DNA from: Candidatus Pacearchaeota archaeon
GTDB taxonomy: Archaea; Nanobdellota; Nanobdellia; Pacearchaeales; GW2011-AR1
DNA: 11,248 bases
Direction of reading: 5' to 3'
Assembly: GCA_002688335.1 (NCBI GenBank)
Contig: NZCQ01000011.1
Coordinates: 1-11,248 of the forward strand
The notes under the pieces are model-generated. The model worked only from the letters and a program-made list of their open reading frames with translations. It ran no database searches and was not told the origin of the DNA. Shown piece by piece: positions 4,726-11,096 of the stretch (within the stretch, counting starts at the first letter, position 1; the number at the start of each line of letters is the position of its first letter). The position numbers were made by a program, and so were the translations under genes.

Positions 4726-6273
4726 TCAATTTATCCAAGAATATTCTCCTCTTCTTGGTTCAAATATCTCTCCTTCTTCTTTTAATCTATCAACATATTT
4801 TTGTAAATCTAATAGATCTCTAAAATAATGTTTTAATTCCTCAAATAATTCTGTAATAGTATAATTGTTAGTAGATAATACTGCCCTGATAACATTAAAT
4901 TTTTTAGTTTCATGCACTTTAGATGCATCAACAAACGCCTTACTTCTAATCTCTTCATTATCTGTTATGCTTTCCATATTCGTTATAAAAAGCTTATAGG
5001 CGTCATTTATTGTATCTTCATCTACATAATTTCTTCCAACATCTCTAGCCAAACTTTGTGCTATTCTTAGTACATTATCAAATGACTTGCCAGCGAAAAC
5101 ATTTAATTCTGAGGTTTCTGGATTTTTTACATTCATAGATTCGAATATACCATCCCAATCCCCAGTTAATGATGATCTTAATTCCTTTAATTCATTTTTT
5201 TCTGGCAATTTTGGAGAAATAAATTTTTGATTAGCAATTTGTATCTTTAAATGTTCATCTATATTTCTTTTTGCAATAGTCAAATCTACATCATATTCCT
5301 TAAGTTCGCTCAACTCTAATGAATTAGAAATTTCTGTATCTACAGATTTTGCAAATATATTATTTAGAACATCTCTTTGTGATTCTCCCCTTAAATTTAA
5401 CGAACTAAAAATAGAATATTCTCCATGAAATTTGTTTCTTCTCATTAATTCATTATTTAATGGTTTATATCCTTGCGAACTAATGGCAGAAAAATAATTT
5501 TGCCCAAAAGCTGGTTTTTCTGAATAAAGCATCTTAGATCCGAAGATTGCTGGACTTGATATGGCCTTTCCCTTAATTAGGGAAGGAGGATAGTCTTTAT
5601 GAATATCAGTAAATTCAGGAGGTTGCATTAGCTTTAAGGTTAAAAGAAATTCTTCTGAAAAAGTGCCTTTCATTGAGTACATTGAAGAAGATATCCCTCC
5701 CTTGTCATTTAATACGTAGGGGGAACCTGAAACAATTGCTTGAAATGATTTGAGTATGCTTTTTTCTGCGATATTACATTCTCTAAAAAAACTTTGAACT
5801 CTTCTTTTTTCAAAAGGTACATCGAGGTAGATATTTTCTTGGGGTAATATTTCATAATCCTCTGCATAAATACAATGAATAACTTCATTTGTAGATAGAT
5901 CGTGTAGAAATTCTTTTTTAGGATTTATGACTTTTATTAGATTGTAATCCCCTGGATAATTCATGTCTCTTGGCATTAGTAATAAAATTGGGAGCTGACT
6001 ATCATTTTTCAATGCTGAGAGGTGAGCAAAATTATATCTATCTGCAATAGTAGCCTTTAGCTGACTTGAAGCTTTAGCAGGAATTACATAATAAGTCACA
6101 TCATTTAACGTACTTCCCACACTAGATCTATAAAATTCTTTAAACCAGGATTTAACATCTTCTATCCGCTTTTTCTCAACAAGCCCATAGTCTCTATCTA
6201 AAAGAAATCTATCCCAAGGATTTCTGAAAAAGCTTTCCTTACTTTTTGGATAGATCTGACCTACTTTTAACAT
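4726..6273 (-). CDS. MCM-like protein without a visible P-loop (515 residues)
   Basis: The C-terminus follows the MCM helicase order. Y-D-V-D...I-A-K-R-N-I-D-E-H-L (about 335-350) resembles the MCM segment just after sensor motifs (D-x-x-I-A-x-H-I-L). I-A-N-Q-K-F-I-S-P-K-L resembles A-R-K-x-I-x-P-x-L. F-D-N-V-L-R-I-A-Q-S-L-A-R-D with D-E-D-T-I-N-D-A-Y-K-L-F (about 398-430) resembles the AAA+ lid (L-x-R-x-x-E-A-x-A with E-D-x-x-x-A). A winged helix (about 457-515) ends the protein, as in archaeal MCM. No Walker A (G-x-x-x-x-G-K-S/T), Walker B or arginine finger is visible in the middle, so it is probably not an active helicase. It may be a degenerate MCM recruited as an initiator or adaptor. 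The rest is unrecognised. It lies 50 bp after a DEDDy exonuclease gene, probably cotranscribed. Its TGA stop is followed in frame by 21 further codons. Confidence 0.55.
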   Translation of the reverse strand: MLKVGQIYPKSKESFFRNPWDRFLLDRDYGLVEKKRIEDVKSWFKEFYRSSVGSTLNDVTYYVIPAKASSQLKATIADRYNFAHLSALKNDSQLPILLLMPRDMNYPGDYNLIKVINPKKEFLHDLSTNEVIHCIYAEDYEILPQENIYLDVPFEKRRVQSFFRECNIAEKSILKSFQAIVSGSPYVLNDKGGISSSMYSMKGTFSEEFLLTLKLMQPPEFTDIHKDYPPSLIKGKAISSPAIFGSKMLYSEKPAFGQNYFSAISSQGYKPLNNELMRRNKFHGEYSIFSSLNLRGESQRDVLNNIFAKSVDTEISNSLELSELKEYDVDLTIAKRNIDEHLKIQIANQKFISPKLPEKNELKELRSSLTGDWDGIFESMNVKNPETSELNVFAGKSFDNVLRIAQSLARDVGRNYVDEDTINDAYKLFITNMESITDNEEIRSKAFVDASKVHETKKFNVIRAVLSTNNYTITELFEELKHYFRDLLDLQKYVDRLKEEGEIFEPRRGEYSWIN

Positions 6274-6323
6274 GAAATGAAGAAGTCAAAATAACTAATA
6301 AAGATTGTTGTAATGAAGATGAT

Positions 6324-6875
6324 TCAAAACCCATTAACTTCCTTAAACTCCGCTAACAAGTTTGGGAGTTTTTTATATAACCAAGAATTGAATTTTATAA
6401 ATTCTCTTGTTTCCATTTCTATGTACTGAATTATTTGATCAAATTCTTTATTTTTATACCATTCGGGGATTTTACTACCATTGCTTTCTTTTCCTGTTAA
6501 TTTGTCCAAACCAGCTCCCTTAAACTTTCCCTTATTCATAATAACTCCAACCACCTTTAAATCTAAAAAAGGGTTATTAAGAATGTCAGTTGAAGGTAAT
6601 CCATTCTTTTTGGTTCTTATTTTTAAGAAATTATGTTCAAAACTAAGATTAAATCCTAGAGGAATAAAACTAAAAGGATAGGGATCTAAGATATTAGTAT
6701 CTAAGATAAATTTCTGCAATATTTCTTTTTCTGATGACTCCCATGCTTTCAATATTGTTAATTCTCCTACTGCCTCTCCAGTGTTTCTGTCTAGTTCCTG
6801 ATATTGAATTGTTATTATCTGGTCAATTTCGGGATCTAGTCCTGTAGTTTCAATATCTAAATAGTGTTGAGTCAT
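6324..6875 (-). CDS. DEDDy-type RNase H-fold 3'-5' exonuclease
   Basis: The 183-residue protein opens with Y-L-D-I-E-T-T-G-L-D (D7, E9), the Exo I motif of DEDD nucleases. G-F-N-L-S-F-E-H-N-F-L at 74-84 matches Exo II (N-x-x-F-D) but with E80 where D is usual. Y151-I-E-M-E155 fits Exo III of the DEDDy group (Y-x-x-x-D), again with E for D. D105 (F-L-D-L-K) fits an extra conserved position. This suggests a small stand-alone nuclease removing nucleotides from 3' ends with two metals; whether the two D-to-E changes keep activity is open. The start lies 5 bp after the stop of the RHH gene, a tight operon arrangement. The MCM-like gene follows, so a shared role in DNA replication or processing of a mobile element is plausible. 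Confidence 0.7.
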   Translation of the reverse strand: MTQHYLDIETTGLDPEIDQIITIQYQELDRNTGEAVGELTILKAWESSEKEILQKFILDTNILDPYPFSFIPLGFNLSFEHNFLKIRTKKNGLPSTDILNNPFLDLKVVGVIMNKGKFKGAGLDKLTGKESNGSKIPEWYKNKEFDQIIQYIEMETREFIKFNSWLYKKLPNLLAEFKEVNGF

Positions 6876-6880
6876 GTTAT

Positions 6881-7114
6881 TTATATCTTCTTTTTTAATT
6901 TTTCAAAATCCTCAAAAGTTCCAACATTGATAAATCTTCCTTTTCGAATTGCTTCAAGTTTCTTCAAATAATCTTCTCTAACCTTGGGACTTTCTTCAAT
7001 TTGAGCTTTAATAAAAATATCCACTTGTTTGCTCATACTTAGTCCATTCTCCCTACAGAACTCAGAAAACTTCCTATAAGTTTCATCCTCTAAGTTAAAG
7101 GTTTTCAATACCAT
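6881..7114 (-). CDS. Ribbon-helix-helix autoregulator or antitoxin
   Basis: The 77-residue protein starts M-V-L-K-T-F-N-L, an edge beta strand, followed by helix E-T-Y-R-K-F-S-E-F-C and, after N-G-L-S-M-S, helix K-Q-V-D-I-F-I-K. This is the Arc/MetJ or RelB/DinJ ribbon-helix-helix pattern; the tail is charged. An ATG four codons upstream (7126) would add M-L-F-N, but it lies inside a 28-bp palindrome. The ATG at 7114, 2 bp downstream of that palindrome, is therefore preferred. RHH dimers bind such sites, so autorepression of the whole cluster is likely. There is no RelE-like partner next door: the following gene is the exonuclease. Confidence 0.7.
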   Translation of the reverse strand: MVLKTFNLEDETYRKFSEFCRENGLSMSKQVDIFIKAQIEESPKVREDYLKKLEAIRKGRFINVGTFEDFEKLKKKI

Positions 7115-7115
7115 A

Positions 7116-7143
7116 TTAAATAACATTATTTAATGTTATTTAA
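7116..7143. promoter_or_regulatory. 28-bp perfect palindrome, operator of RHH-led cluster
   Basis: TTAAATAACAT (7116-7126) and its exact complement ATGTTATTTAA (7133-7143) flank TATTTA. On the minus strand its upstream TTAAATAA lies about 26 bp before the ATG at 7114, so it doubles as TATA box. A bound RHH protein would exclude TBP. Confidence 0.65.
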
Positions 7144-7272
7144 GTCTTTCTGTCTCTAAAGACTTGGATTCTGTTTGATAATCTTTGTTTCCATAAAAAA
7201 TCTCAGACCTTGGAGTTTATAGAACCATATGCTTTTTACCGTAGACAAAACACTAAAACTATTATTCGGCAG

Positions 7273-7312
7273 GGTGAATAATTGTTCACAAGAAAAAAGT
7301 TGGTGTAAAATT
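7273..7312 (+). repeat. Dispersed intergenic repeat, copy B
   Basis: Partner of 1327-1366. It includes the near-palindrome GTGAATAATTGTTCAC at its 5' end and the shared core GTTGGTGTAA at 7299-7308. It ends 42 bp before the methyltransferase ATG. Confidence 0.5.
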
Positions 7313-7324
7313 TATCGGCGGAGA

Positions 7325-7334
7325 TTTTTTATAG
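7325..7334 (+). promoter_or_regulatory. TATA box (TTTTTTATAG) for methyltransferase pair
   Basis: Centred about 25 bp before the ATG at 7355. This supports that ATG as the start and implies a leaderless transcript. Confidence 0.55.
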
Positions 7335-7354
7335 CCCATTTCATTGTTGGACTC

Positions 7355-8044
7355 ATGGTAGAATTTAACATTGATTGGTACAAGAAATTACTTGAAGGCA
7401 CAAATGAGAAAGAAGTTTTAGTTCAAAAAATCGCATCGTTTTTAGAAGGCAAACCTCATGAGTCTTGTTTAGAAATTGGACTTGGAATTTCTCCATACTT
7501 TGCCCAAAACTTATTAAAATATTTTAAGAAATATGTAATTGTAGAAAATAGATTATTGAAAGAAGAATTGCCAACGGGCATAGAATTGATTAACAAAGAT
7601 TGGGAAAAATTAGATATTGATGAGAAATTTGATGTAATAGTTGCTTCACATGTTATTTACTATTTCAAGGATAAGAAAAAGGCATTTGAGAAAATGCTAT
7701 CTCAATTAAAAGAAGGTGGAAGAATATTTTTTGTGGTAAATGGTAAGGAATCAGATTATGGACCTCTGAAATTAGCATTTTCAAAATTAATTAATGAAGA
7801 ATACTTATTCACTTATGATGAACTTAAAGATATATTGGAAGGACATAATGTTAGAGAATATACCTTACCTTCAGCAGTAAATTTTTCATCATATGAAGAC
7901 CTTTTTGAAACGCTAAAGATTTCATTTGATGCCTACCCTAAAGAGTATGAGCATCTAAAAGACAAAATTATAGAGTATTTCAAAGAAAACATTAAGGGAA
8001 ATAAATTTGTGATTGACCAGAAAATCATTGAGGTTATTAAATAA
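7355..8044 (+). CDS. Class I SAM-dependent methyltransferase
   Basis: The 229-residue protein starts M-V-E-F-N-I-D-W-Y. The SAM-binding motif C-L-E-I-G-L-G-I-S (38-46) follows the first helix. V-I-V-E-N-R (61-66) gives the acidic residue for the ribose. F-D-V-I-V-A-S-H-V-I-Y-Y-F (92-104) is motif IV, and L-K-E-G-G-R-I-F-F-V-V (118-128) is the usual post-motif strand. It therefore looks like a Methyltransf_11/12-type enzyme acting on a small molecule or a protein; the substrate is unknown. A start at 7229 was rejected because the ATG at 7355 has a TATA box at the right distance and the extra sequence looks noncoding. The second methyltransferase starts one base after this stop, so the two are cotranscribed. 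Confidence 0.75.
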   Translation: MVEFNIDWYKKLLEGTNEKEVLVQKIASFLEGKPHESCLEIGLGISPYFAQNLLKYFKKYVIVENRLLKEELPTGIELINKDWEKLDIDEKFDVIVASHVIYYFKDKKKAFEKMLSQLKEGGRIFFVVNGKESDYGPLKLAFSKLINEEYLFTYDELKDILEGHNVREYTLPSAVNFSSYEDLFETLKISFDAYPKEYEHLKDKIIEYFKENIKGNKFVIDQKIIEVIK

Positions 8045-8045
8045 A

Positions 8046-8744
8046 ATGGATAAGGAAAACCCACATATTAAAGGAACGTTAGAATTATTTGAGGAATCTG
8101 AGAAGGAAAAAGAGAAATATGAAATTACTTTTATGAATAAAAAATTTATTGTTCATCCTCATGTCTTTTCACCAAAATACTTCAAATCTCCACAATTTTC
8201 AATAGAAAATATTCCAATCAACAAGGGAGAGGTCATATTAGAAATTGGGTGTGGCGTAGGAATATTCCCAATAATTGCAATTTCTAAAGGGGCTTCAAAA
8301 GTAACAGCTACCGACATAAGTCCCGATGCTGTAGAAAATGCAAAAGAAAATGTCACAATATATAACCTAAATGACAAAATCCAAATTATACAAAGCGATG
8401 TTTACGAGAATATTCCTAAAGGTTCCAAATTTGATTTAATTTTCTGGAATGTTCCATTTATGTATGTTGAAGGAGAGAATGTAACTTTACTTGAGAAATC
8501 ATGTTTTGATGACTCGTATAAATCCATAAAGAAGTTCATAGTAGAAGCAAAAAACTACCTAAGACCTAATGGAAGACTAATATTAGAATTTTCAAAGACG
8601 CTTGGAAATTATGATAAAATAAAAGAGTTTTTTGAAGAAGCGGATATGGATTTCAAAGAAATCAAGAAAGAAGTAGTAGATTATGGAGAGACATTGGGAG
8701 ATGTAGAGTTTGAGTTGTTTGAAGCGAAGCCACGAAAACTATAA
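8046..8744 (+). CDS. HemK/MTS-like SAM methyltransferase with NVPF motif
   Basis: This 232-residue protein carries I-L-E-I-G-C-G-V-G (64-72) for SAM, T-A-T-D-I-S (87-92), Q-S-D-V (116-119) and a catalytic W-N-V-P-F (134-138) in place of the N-P-P-Y of HemK-type enzymes. L-R-P-N-G-R-L-I-L-E follows at about 172-181. N-x-P-F variants of this motif are found in enzymes that methylate amide or ring nitrogen, so the target may be protein glutamine, RNA or DNA; the sequence does not say which. The N-terminus (V-H-P-H-V-F-S-P) is typical of stand-alone 'methyltransferase small domain' proteins. A TTG at 8013, inside the upstream gene, is not needed: the ATG at 8046 follows the previous stop by one base. 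Both genes form one operon. Confidence 0.75.
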   Translation: MDKENPHIKGTLELFEESEKEKEKYEITFMNKKFIVHPHVFSPKYFKSPQFSIENIPINKGEVILEIGCGVGIFPIIAISKGASKVTATDISPDAVENAKENVTIYNLNDKIQIIQSDVYENIPKGSKFDLIFWNVPFMYVEGENVTLLEKSCFDDSYKSIKKFIVEAKNYLRPNGRLILEFSKTLGNYDKIKEFFEEADMDFKEIKKEVVDYGETLGDVEFELFEAKPRKL

Positions 8745-8853
8745 ATACAAGCCTTACTTATATCAAACATGAAAAGAGAAAGTCTTTTCAAATATTCTTC
8801 TTTATTCCCCTAATAAATGTACTAAAGCGGTCTCACGCTCGGCAGGGGCATCT

Positions 8854-8866
8854 TACCTTTAAGGTA
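8854..8866. promoter_or_regulatory. Palindrome TACCTT-T-AAGGTA upstream of recombinase
   Basis: Six-base arms with one central T, lying 63 bp before the recombinase ATG and flanked by near-identical GGGCAT motifs. A candidate operator or arm-type recombinase site. Confidence 0.4.
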
Positions 8867-8899
8867 TATTCTAGGGCATACATGAGAACCTACAGGTTG

Positions 8900-8906
8900 T
8901 TTAAAT
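8900..8906 (+). promoter_or_regulatory. TATA box (TTTAAAT) for recombinase gene
   Basis: Centred 26 bp before the ATG at 8929, which supports that start and a leaderless transcript. Confidence 0.5.
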
Positions 8907-8928
8907 CTGTGGAATCTTTTGACATGCT

Positions 8929-10119
8929 ATGAAACTAGATCCATACAAACACGAAGAAACTTGGAAAAATTGGAAGAAAGAGGTTAAAACTCAGATTCCT
9001 ACTATCTCCAAAAGAAACTCTGATCTTATTCTACAATATCTATCCGACATGGAAATTGGTAGAAACATAAGTTCTGTATCAGCTAAAGGTGGCAGAAGCT
9101 ATGCTAGACTCAATTCCTTAAGAAATAGGATGGTTTTCTTTGCACGCAAATTTGAGGATTTATTCAAAATTGATGACATTACTAATATTGAGGAAGAACA
9201 ACTATTCAAATTCTTCTATGACATGACAATTGGGGGACTAAAGAAAGAAAACGGTGGAACTTACAAATCAGTTGATACATATTCTAAAATCTTCAAAGCT
9301 TTTTGGCATTGGCACATGAAAGTAAATAGAAAAAATGGATTAGACATTCTAGACATTACAGTTGATCTCAATACTAAGCAAGATAAACCAAAATGGGTTT
9401 ATCTTGATGAAAAGCAAGTAAGAAAGCTAATCGATAAAGCAAAATATGAATACAAAATATTGATATTGTTTCTCTTTGATTCGGGAATTAGGGCACCGAC
9501 TGAATTACTCAATGTAAAGATCTCAGACCTACATGAAAGAACAAATCCTAATAACGATAAGAAATATTTTGAATTAAGTATTAGAGAAGAGACTAGCAAG
9601 ACGTTTGGCAGAAAGATCAAACTACTGATTTGTTCTGAAATGTTAAAAGAATATATTGTAGACAAACAATTGGCCTTTGAAGATTATTTATTTTCAATAA
9701 AACCGTTCATGGCTAATCGTTATCTCAAGAATCTAGGGAAAAGAGTTCTTGGAGATGTTAAGAGTAGAGCTGGACAAAAGTATTCAGAAATAACACTATA
9801 TGACTTAAGGCATTGCTCTTGTTGCTATTATTTACCTAGATACAAAAGTGAGTCTGTTCTCAAATATAGATTTGGCTGGAAGAAGAGTGATATGATTCAT
9901 TATTACACTGAGTTCTTAGGTATGAAAGACACAATCTCAGAAGAAGATATGTTAATTGACGTTACTAAAACGGAGATCGAACAAAGATTATCAAAATCAG
10001 AACAAGAAAATAGTATCCTTAGAGAAAGAATAGAGTTCGTGGAAAATCAGATGATCCAAGTTCAAGAATTAACTAAGATGGTTAATGTTAAGATAAGATT
10101 ATTAGAAGATGCTACATGA
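8929..10119 (+). CDS. Archaeal-type tyrosine recombinase (integrase)
   Basis: The 396-residue protein has an N-terminal SAM-like core-binding region (about 15-150) and a catalytic domain (about 155-345). Visible active-site residues are R188 in D-S-G-I-R-A-P-T-E-L, K224 in T-S-K-T-F-G-R, R294 and H295 in Y-D-L-R-H, W317 in F-G-W in place of the second His, and Y326 in H-Y-Y-T-E-F as nucleophile. The usual first His of H-x-x-R is Y291, as in some archaeal recombinases. After the domain, residues about 347-394 form a heptad-like coiled coil, a common tail in archaeal integrases that may serve multimerisation. It would act on DNA sites of a mobile element or on chromosome dimers; with regulators and MobC-like genes nearby, integration of an element is the likelier job. 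No disrupted or cross-frame part is seen, so the gene looks intact. It converges on a winged-helix regulator gene. Confidence 0.85.
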   Translation: MKLDPYKHEETWKNWKKEVKTQIPTISKRNSDLILQYLSDMEIGRNISSVSAKGGRSYARLNSLRNRMVFFARKFEDLFKIDDITNIEEEQLFKFFYDMTIGGLKKENGGTYKSVDTYSKIFKAFWHWHMKVNRKNGLDILDITVDLNTKQDKPKWVYLDEKQVRKLIDKAKYEYKILILFLFDSGIRAPTELLNVKISDLHERTNPNNDKKYFELSIREETSKTFGRKIKLLICSEMLKEYIVDKQLAFEDYLFSIKPFMANRYLKNLGKRVLGDVKSRAGQKYSEITLYDLRHCSCCYYLPRYKSESVLKYRFGWKKSDMIHYYTEFLGMKDTISEEDMLIDVTKTEIEQRLSKSEQENSILRERIEFVENQMIQVQELTKMVNVKIRLLEDAT

Positions 10120-10157
10120 CATGATACATGAGACTTAAATGATAAAAGAGATTTATT

Positions 10158-10182
10158 AGATTGGTCTATTTGCAGACCATCT
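10158..10182 (+). terminator. First of two hairpins after recombinase gene
   Basis: TGGTCT (10162-10167) pairs with AGACCA (10174-10179) around ATTTGC, extended by AGA/TCT across a one-base bulge. It lies 38 bp after the recombinase stop. With the next hairpin it may protect or end convergent transcripts. Confidence 0.4.
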
Positions 10183-10184
10183 CC

Positions 10185-10218
10185 AAGGGTCGGGGCTTAG
10201 CCGCCCTCCTGACCTTTT
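10185..10218 (+). terminator. G+C-rich hairpin with T-tail between convergent genes
   Basis: GGTC (10188-10191) pairs with GACC (10211-10214), and GGGC (10193-10196) with GCCC (10203-10206) inside, leaving a three-base bulge; TTTT follows. It is clearly richer in G+C than its surroundings and touches the stop of the convergent gene. An intrinsic-terminator-like hairpin is likely; part of an attachment site is another possibility. Confidence 0.45.
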
Positions 10219-10882
10219 AAAATCCTCTCGCTTTCCTATCCAAATACTCAATCCAGTCGACTATAATTGCAGCTTTCTTTTCTGATTTAAGATGTCTTCC
10301 TTCTCCTTGAGCTTTGGACCTTAAGCTATCAACTAATAATTGTAAATTCAATGGATCATAAAATTTAGCAGCCATACGAACTGCTACTGGAAATTTAGAG
10401 TCTTTACGCAAGTTCATTGTTTCATATCCCACTAATCCTGAAAGTTGTTGGTAAATTTGTCTTTTGACTAATGCATTAATTGCTCTAATGAAATTCTCAT
10501 CAAAATCATCAACTATCTCTCTCCAATTATCAAGATACTTTTCAATTATCTTTATTTCTTGTTTAGTAAGTTTCTTTTCTTTAACATATTGAAAATAGGG
10601 TTTGAGAGTTGCACGATATTTTACTTTTCTACCATCTGTTTTATCCTCAATTGATTCAAGCCAACCAAGTTCATTGAATGCTTTTACATATTTAGAAACT
10701 GCTGAATGAGGTCTTCTTTTATATTTCTTCTTAGTTCCTTTCTCATAAAGGTGAGGATATATTCCTTCAGAAACTTCTGTAACTGTTTTCCAATTTCTAA
10801 ATAAGAACAGATATATCTGGTTGCCTCTCTGATTATCAAAGAGTTTTAAATTACGAATTACTAGTTTATCGACGCTTTCCAT
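10217..10882 (-). CDS. Winged-helix DNA-binding regulator
   Basis: This 221-residue protein has a helix-turn-helix region at about 25-95: N-W-K-T-V-T-E-V-S-E-G-I-Y, then R-R-P-H-S-A-V-S-K-Y-V-K-A-F-N-E-L-G-W-L-E-S as recognition helix and wing, then K-V-K-Y-R-A-T-L. The rest (about 100-221) is helical, highly charged and not recognised. The ATG at 10882 is chosen rather than the TTG two codons upstream. A divergent gene starts at 10944, and the 61-bp space holds TATA-like ATATACTTTAAA (10911-10922) and an imperfect inverted repeat GGCT...AAGCC (10891-10910). It probably represses itself or the rightward operon. Similar proteins are frequent in archaeal plasmids and integrated elements. Confidence 0.65.
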   Translation of the reverse strand: MESVDKLVIRNLKLFDNQRGNQIYLFLFRNWKTVTEVSEGIYPHLYEKGTKKKYKRRPHSAVSKYVKAFNELGWLESIEDKTDGRKVKYRATLKPYFQYVKEKKLTKQEIKIIEKYLDNWREIVDDFDENFIRAINALVKRQIYQQLSGLVGYETMNLRKDSKFPVAVRMAAKFYDPLNLQLLVDSLRSKAQGEGRHLKSEKKAAIIVDWIEYLDRKARGF

Positions 10883-10915
10883 CTCCAAATGGCTGACCTC
10901 TAGTTAAGCCATATA

Positions 10916-10929
10916 CTTTAAACTTTAAA
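10916..10929 (+). promoter_or_regulatory. TATA-like tandem CTTTAAA CTTTAAA
   Basis: Two abutting copies of CTTTAAA lie 15-28 bp before the ATG at 10944. The first copy is centred about 25 bp upstream and is the likely TATA box of the rightward operon. Confidence 0.45.
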
Positions 10930-10943
10930 ACTCTTTTGATTGC

Positions 10944-11096
10944 ATGGAAACAATTAAACAAGATAAAAAATATGAAGGGCTTGATATAGAACAAATAATT
11001 GCAAATCTAAAAGAGACAAATAAAGCTCTTGATAGATTGCAGAGGAGACGAGATGGGATGCAAAAATGGGCAGATACACCTCCTTATAGAGACTGA
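10944..11096 (+). CDS. 50-residue hypothetical protein
   Basis: The frame from ATG (10944) to TGA (11094-11096) encodes 50 residues. They are charged and largely helical (I-E-Q-I-I-A-N-L-K-E-T-N-K-A-L-D-R-L-Q-R-R-R), followed by a short tail ending P-P-Y-R-D. The last 44 bp overlap the next gene in another frame. The TATA-like box at the proper distance and the absence of any better start support a real gene. Its function is unknown. It might be a small regulator, or a leader peptide that couples translation to the overlapping gene. Confidence 0.55.
   Translation: METIKQDKKYEGLDIEQIIANLKETNKALDRLQRRRDGMQKWADTPPYRD
11042..11047 (+). promoter_or_regulatory. Ribosome-binding site GAGGAG
   Basis: Lies 5 bp before the ATG at 11053 and decides that start over the TTG-type start further up. 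Most other genes in the window appear leaderless instead. Confidence 0.5.

Larger units (their letters stand above)
7144..7354. other. Intergenic region between divergent cluster and methyltransferase
   Basis: No gene is seen. The ATG at 7229 would give an in-frame N-terminal extension of the methyltransferase, but this part has no family-like sequence. The region holds a near-palindrome GTGAATAATTGTTCAC (7274-7289, one mismatched pair), the second copy of the dispersed repeat (7273-7312) and a TATA box (7325-7334). Confidence 0.5.
8745..8928. other. Leader region of the recombinase gene
   Basis: No gene and no complete tRNA is seen. A relatively G+C-rich part (about 8827-8850) is followed by the palindrome TACCTT-T-AAGGTA (8854-8866). 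GGGGCAT (8844-8850) and AGGGCAT (8873-8879) flank that palindrome as near-direct repeats. An AGCG-TCTCA-like small hairpin (AGCG 8826-8829, CGCT 8836-8839) lies upstream. A TATA box is at 8900-8906. These could be recombinase-binding or attachment sequences or an operator. Confidence 0.4.

Noticed and set aside
7229..7354. N-terminal extension of the first methyltransferase
   Set aside because: It contains an intergenic repeat and the TATA box at 7325-7334; the ATG at 7355 fits the promoter and the family length.
8013..8045. TTG start of the second methyltransferase inside the first gene
   Set aside because: An ATG one base after the upstream stop gives the normal family N-terminus.
8815..8915. 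A tRNA or tRNA fragment as integration target
   Set aside because: ACAGG...CTGT with TTTAAAT looks faintly like a T-arm, but the loop is too long and no acceptor, D- or anticodon arm can be built around it.
10158..10218. tRNA-like fold between recombinase and regulator
   Set aside because: Stem lengths and loop sizes do not fit a tRNA; there is no T-loop consensus.
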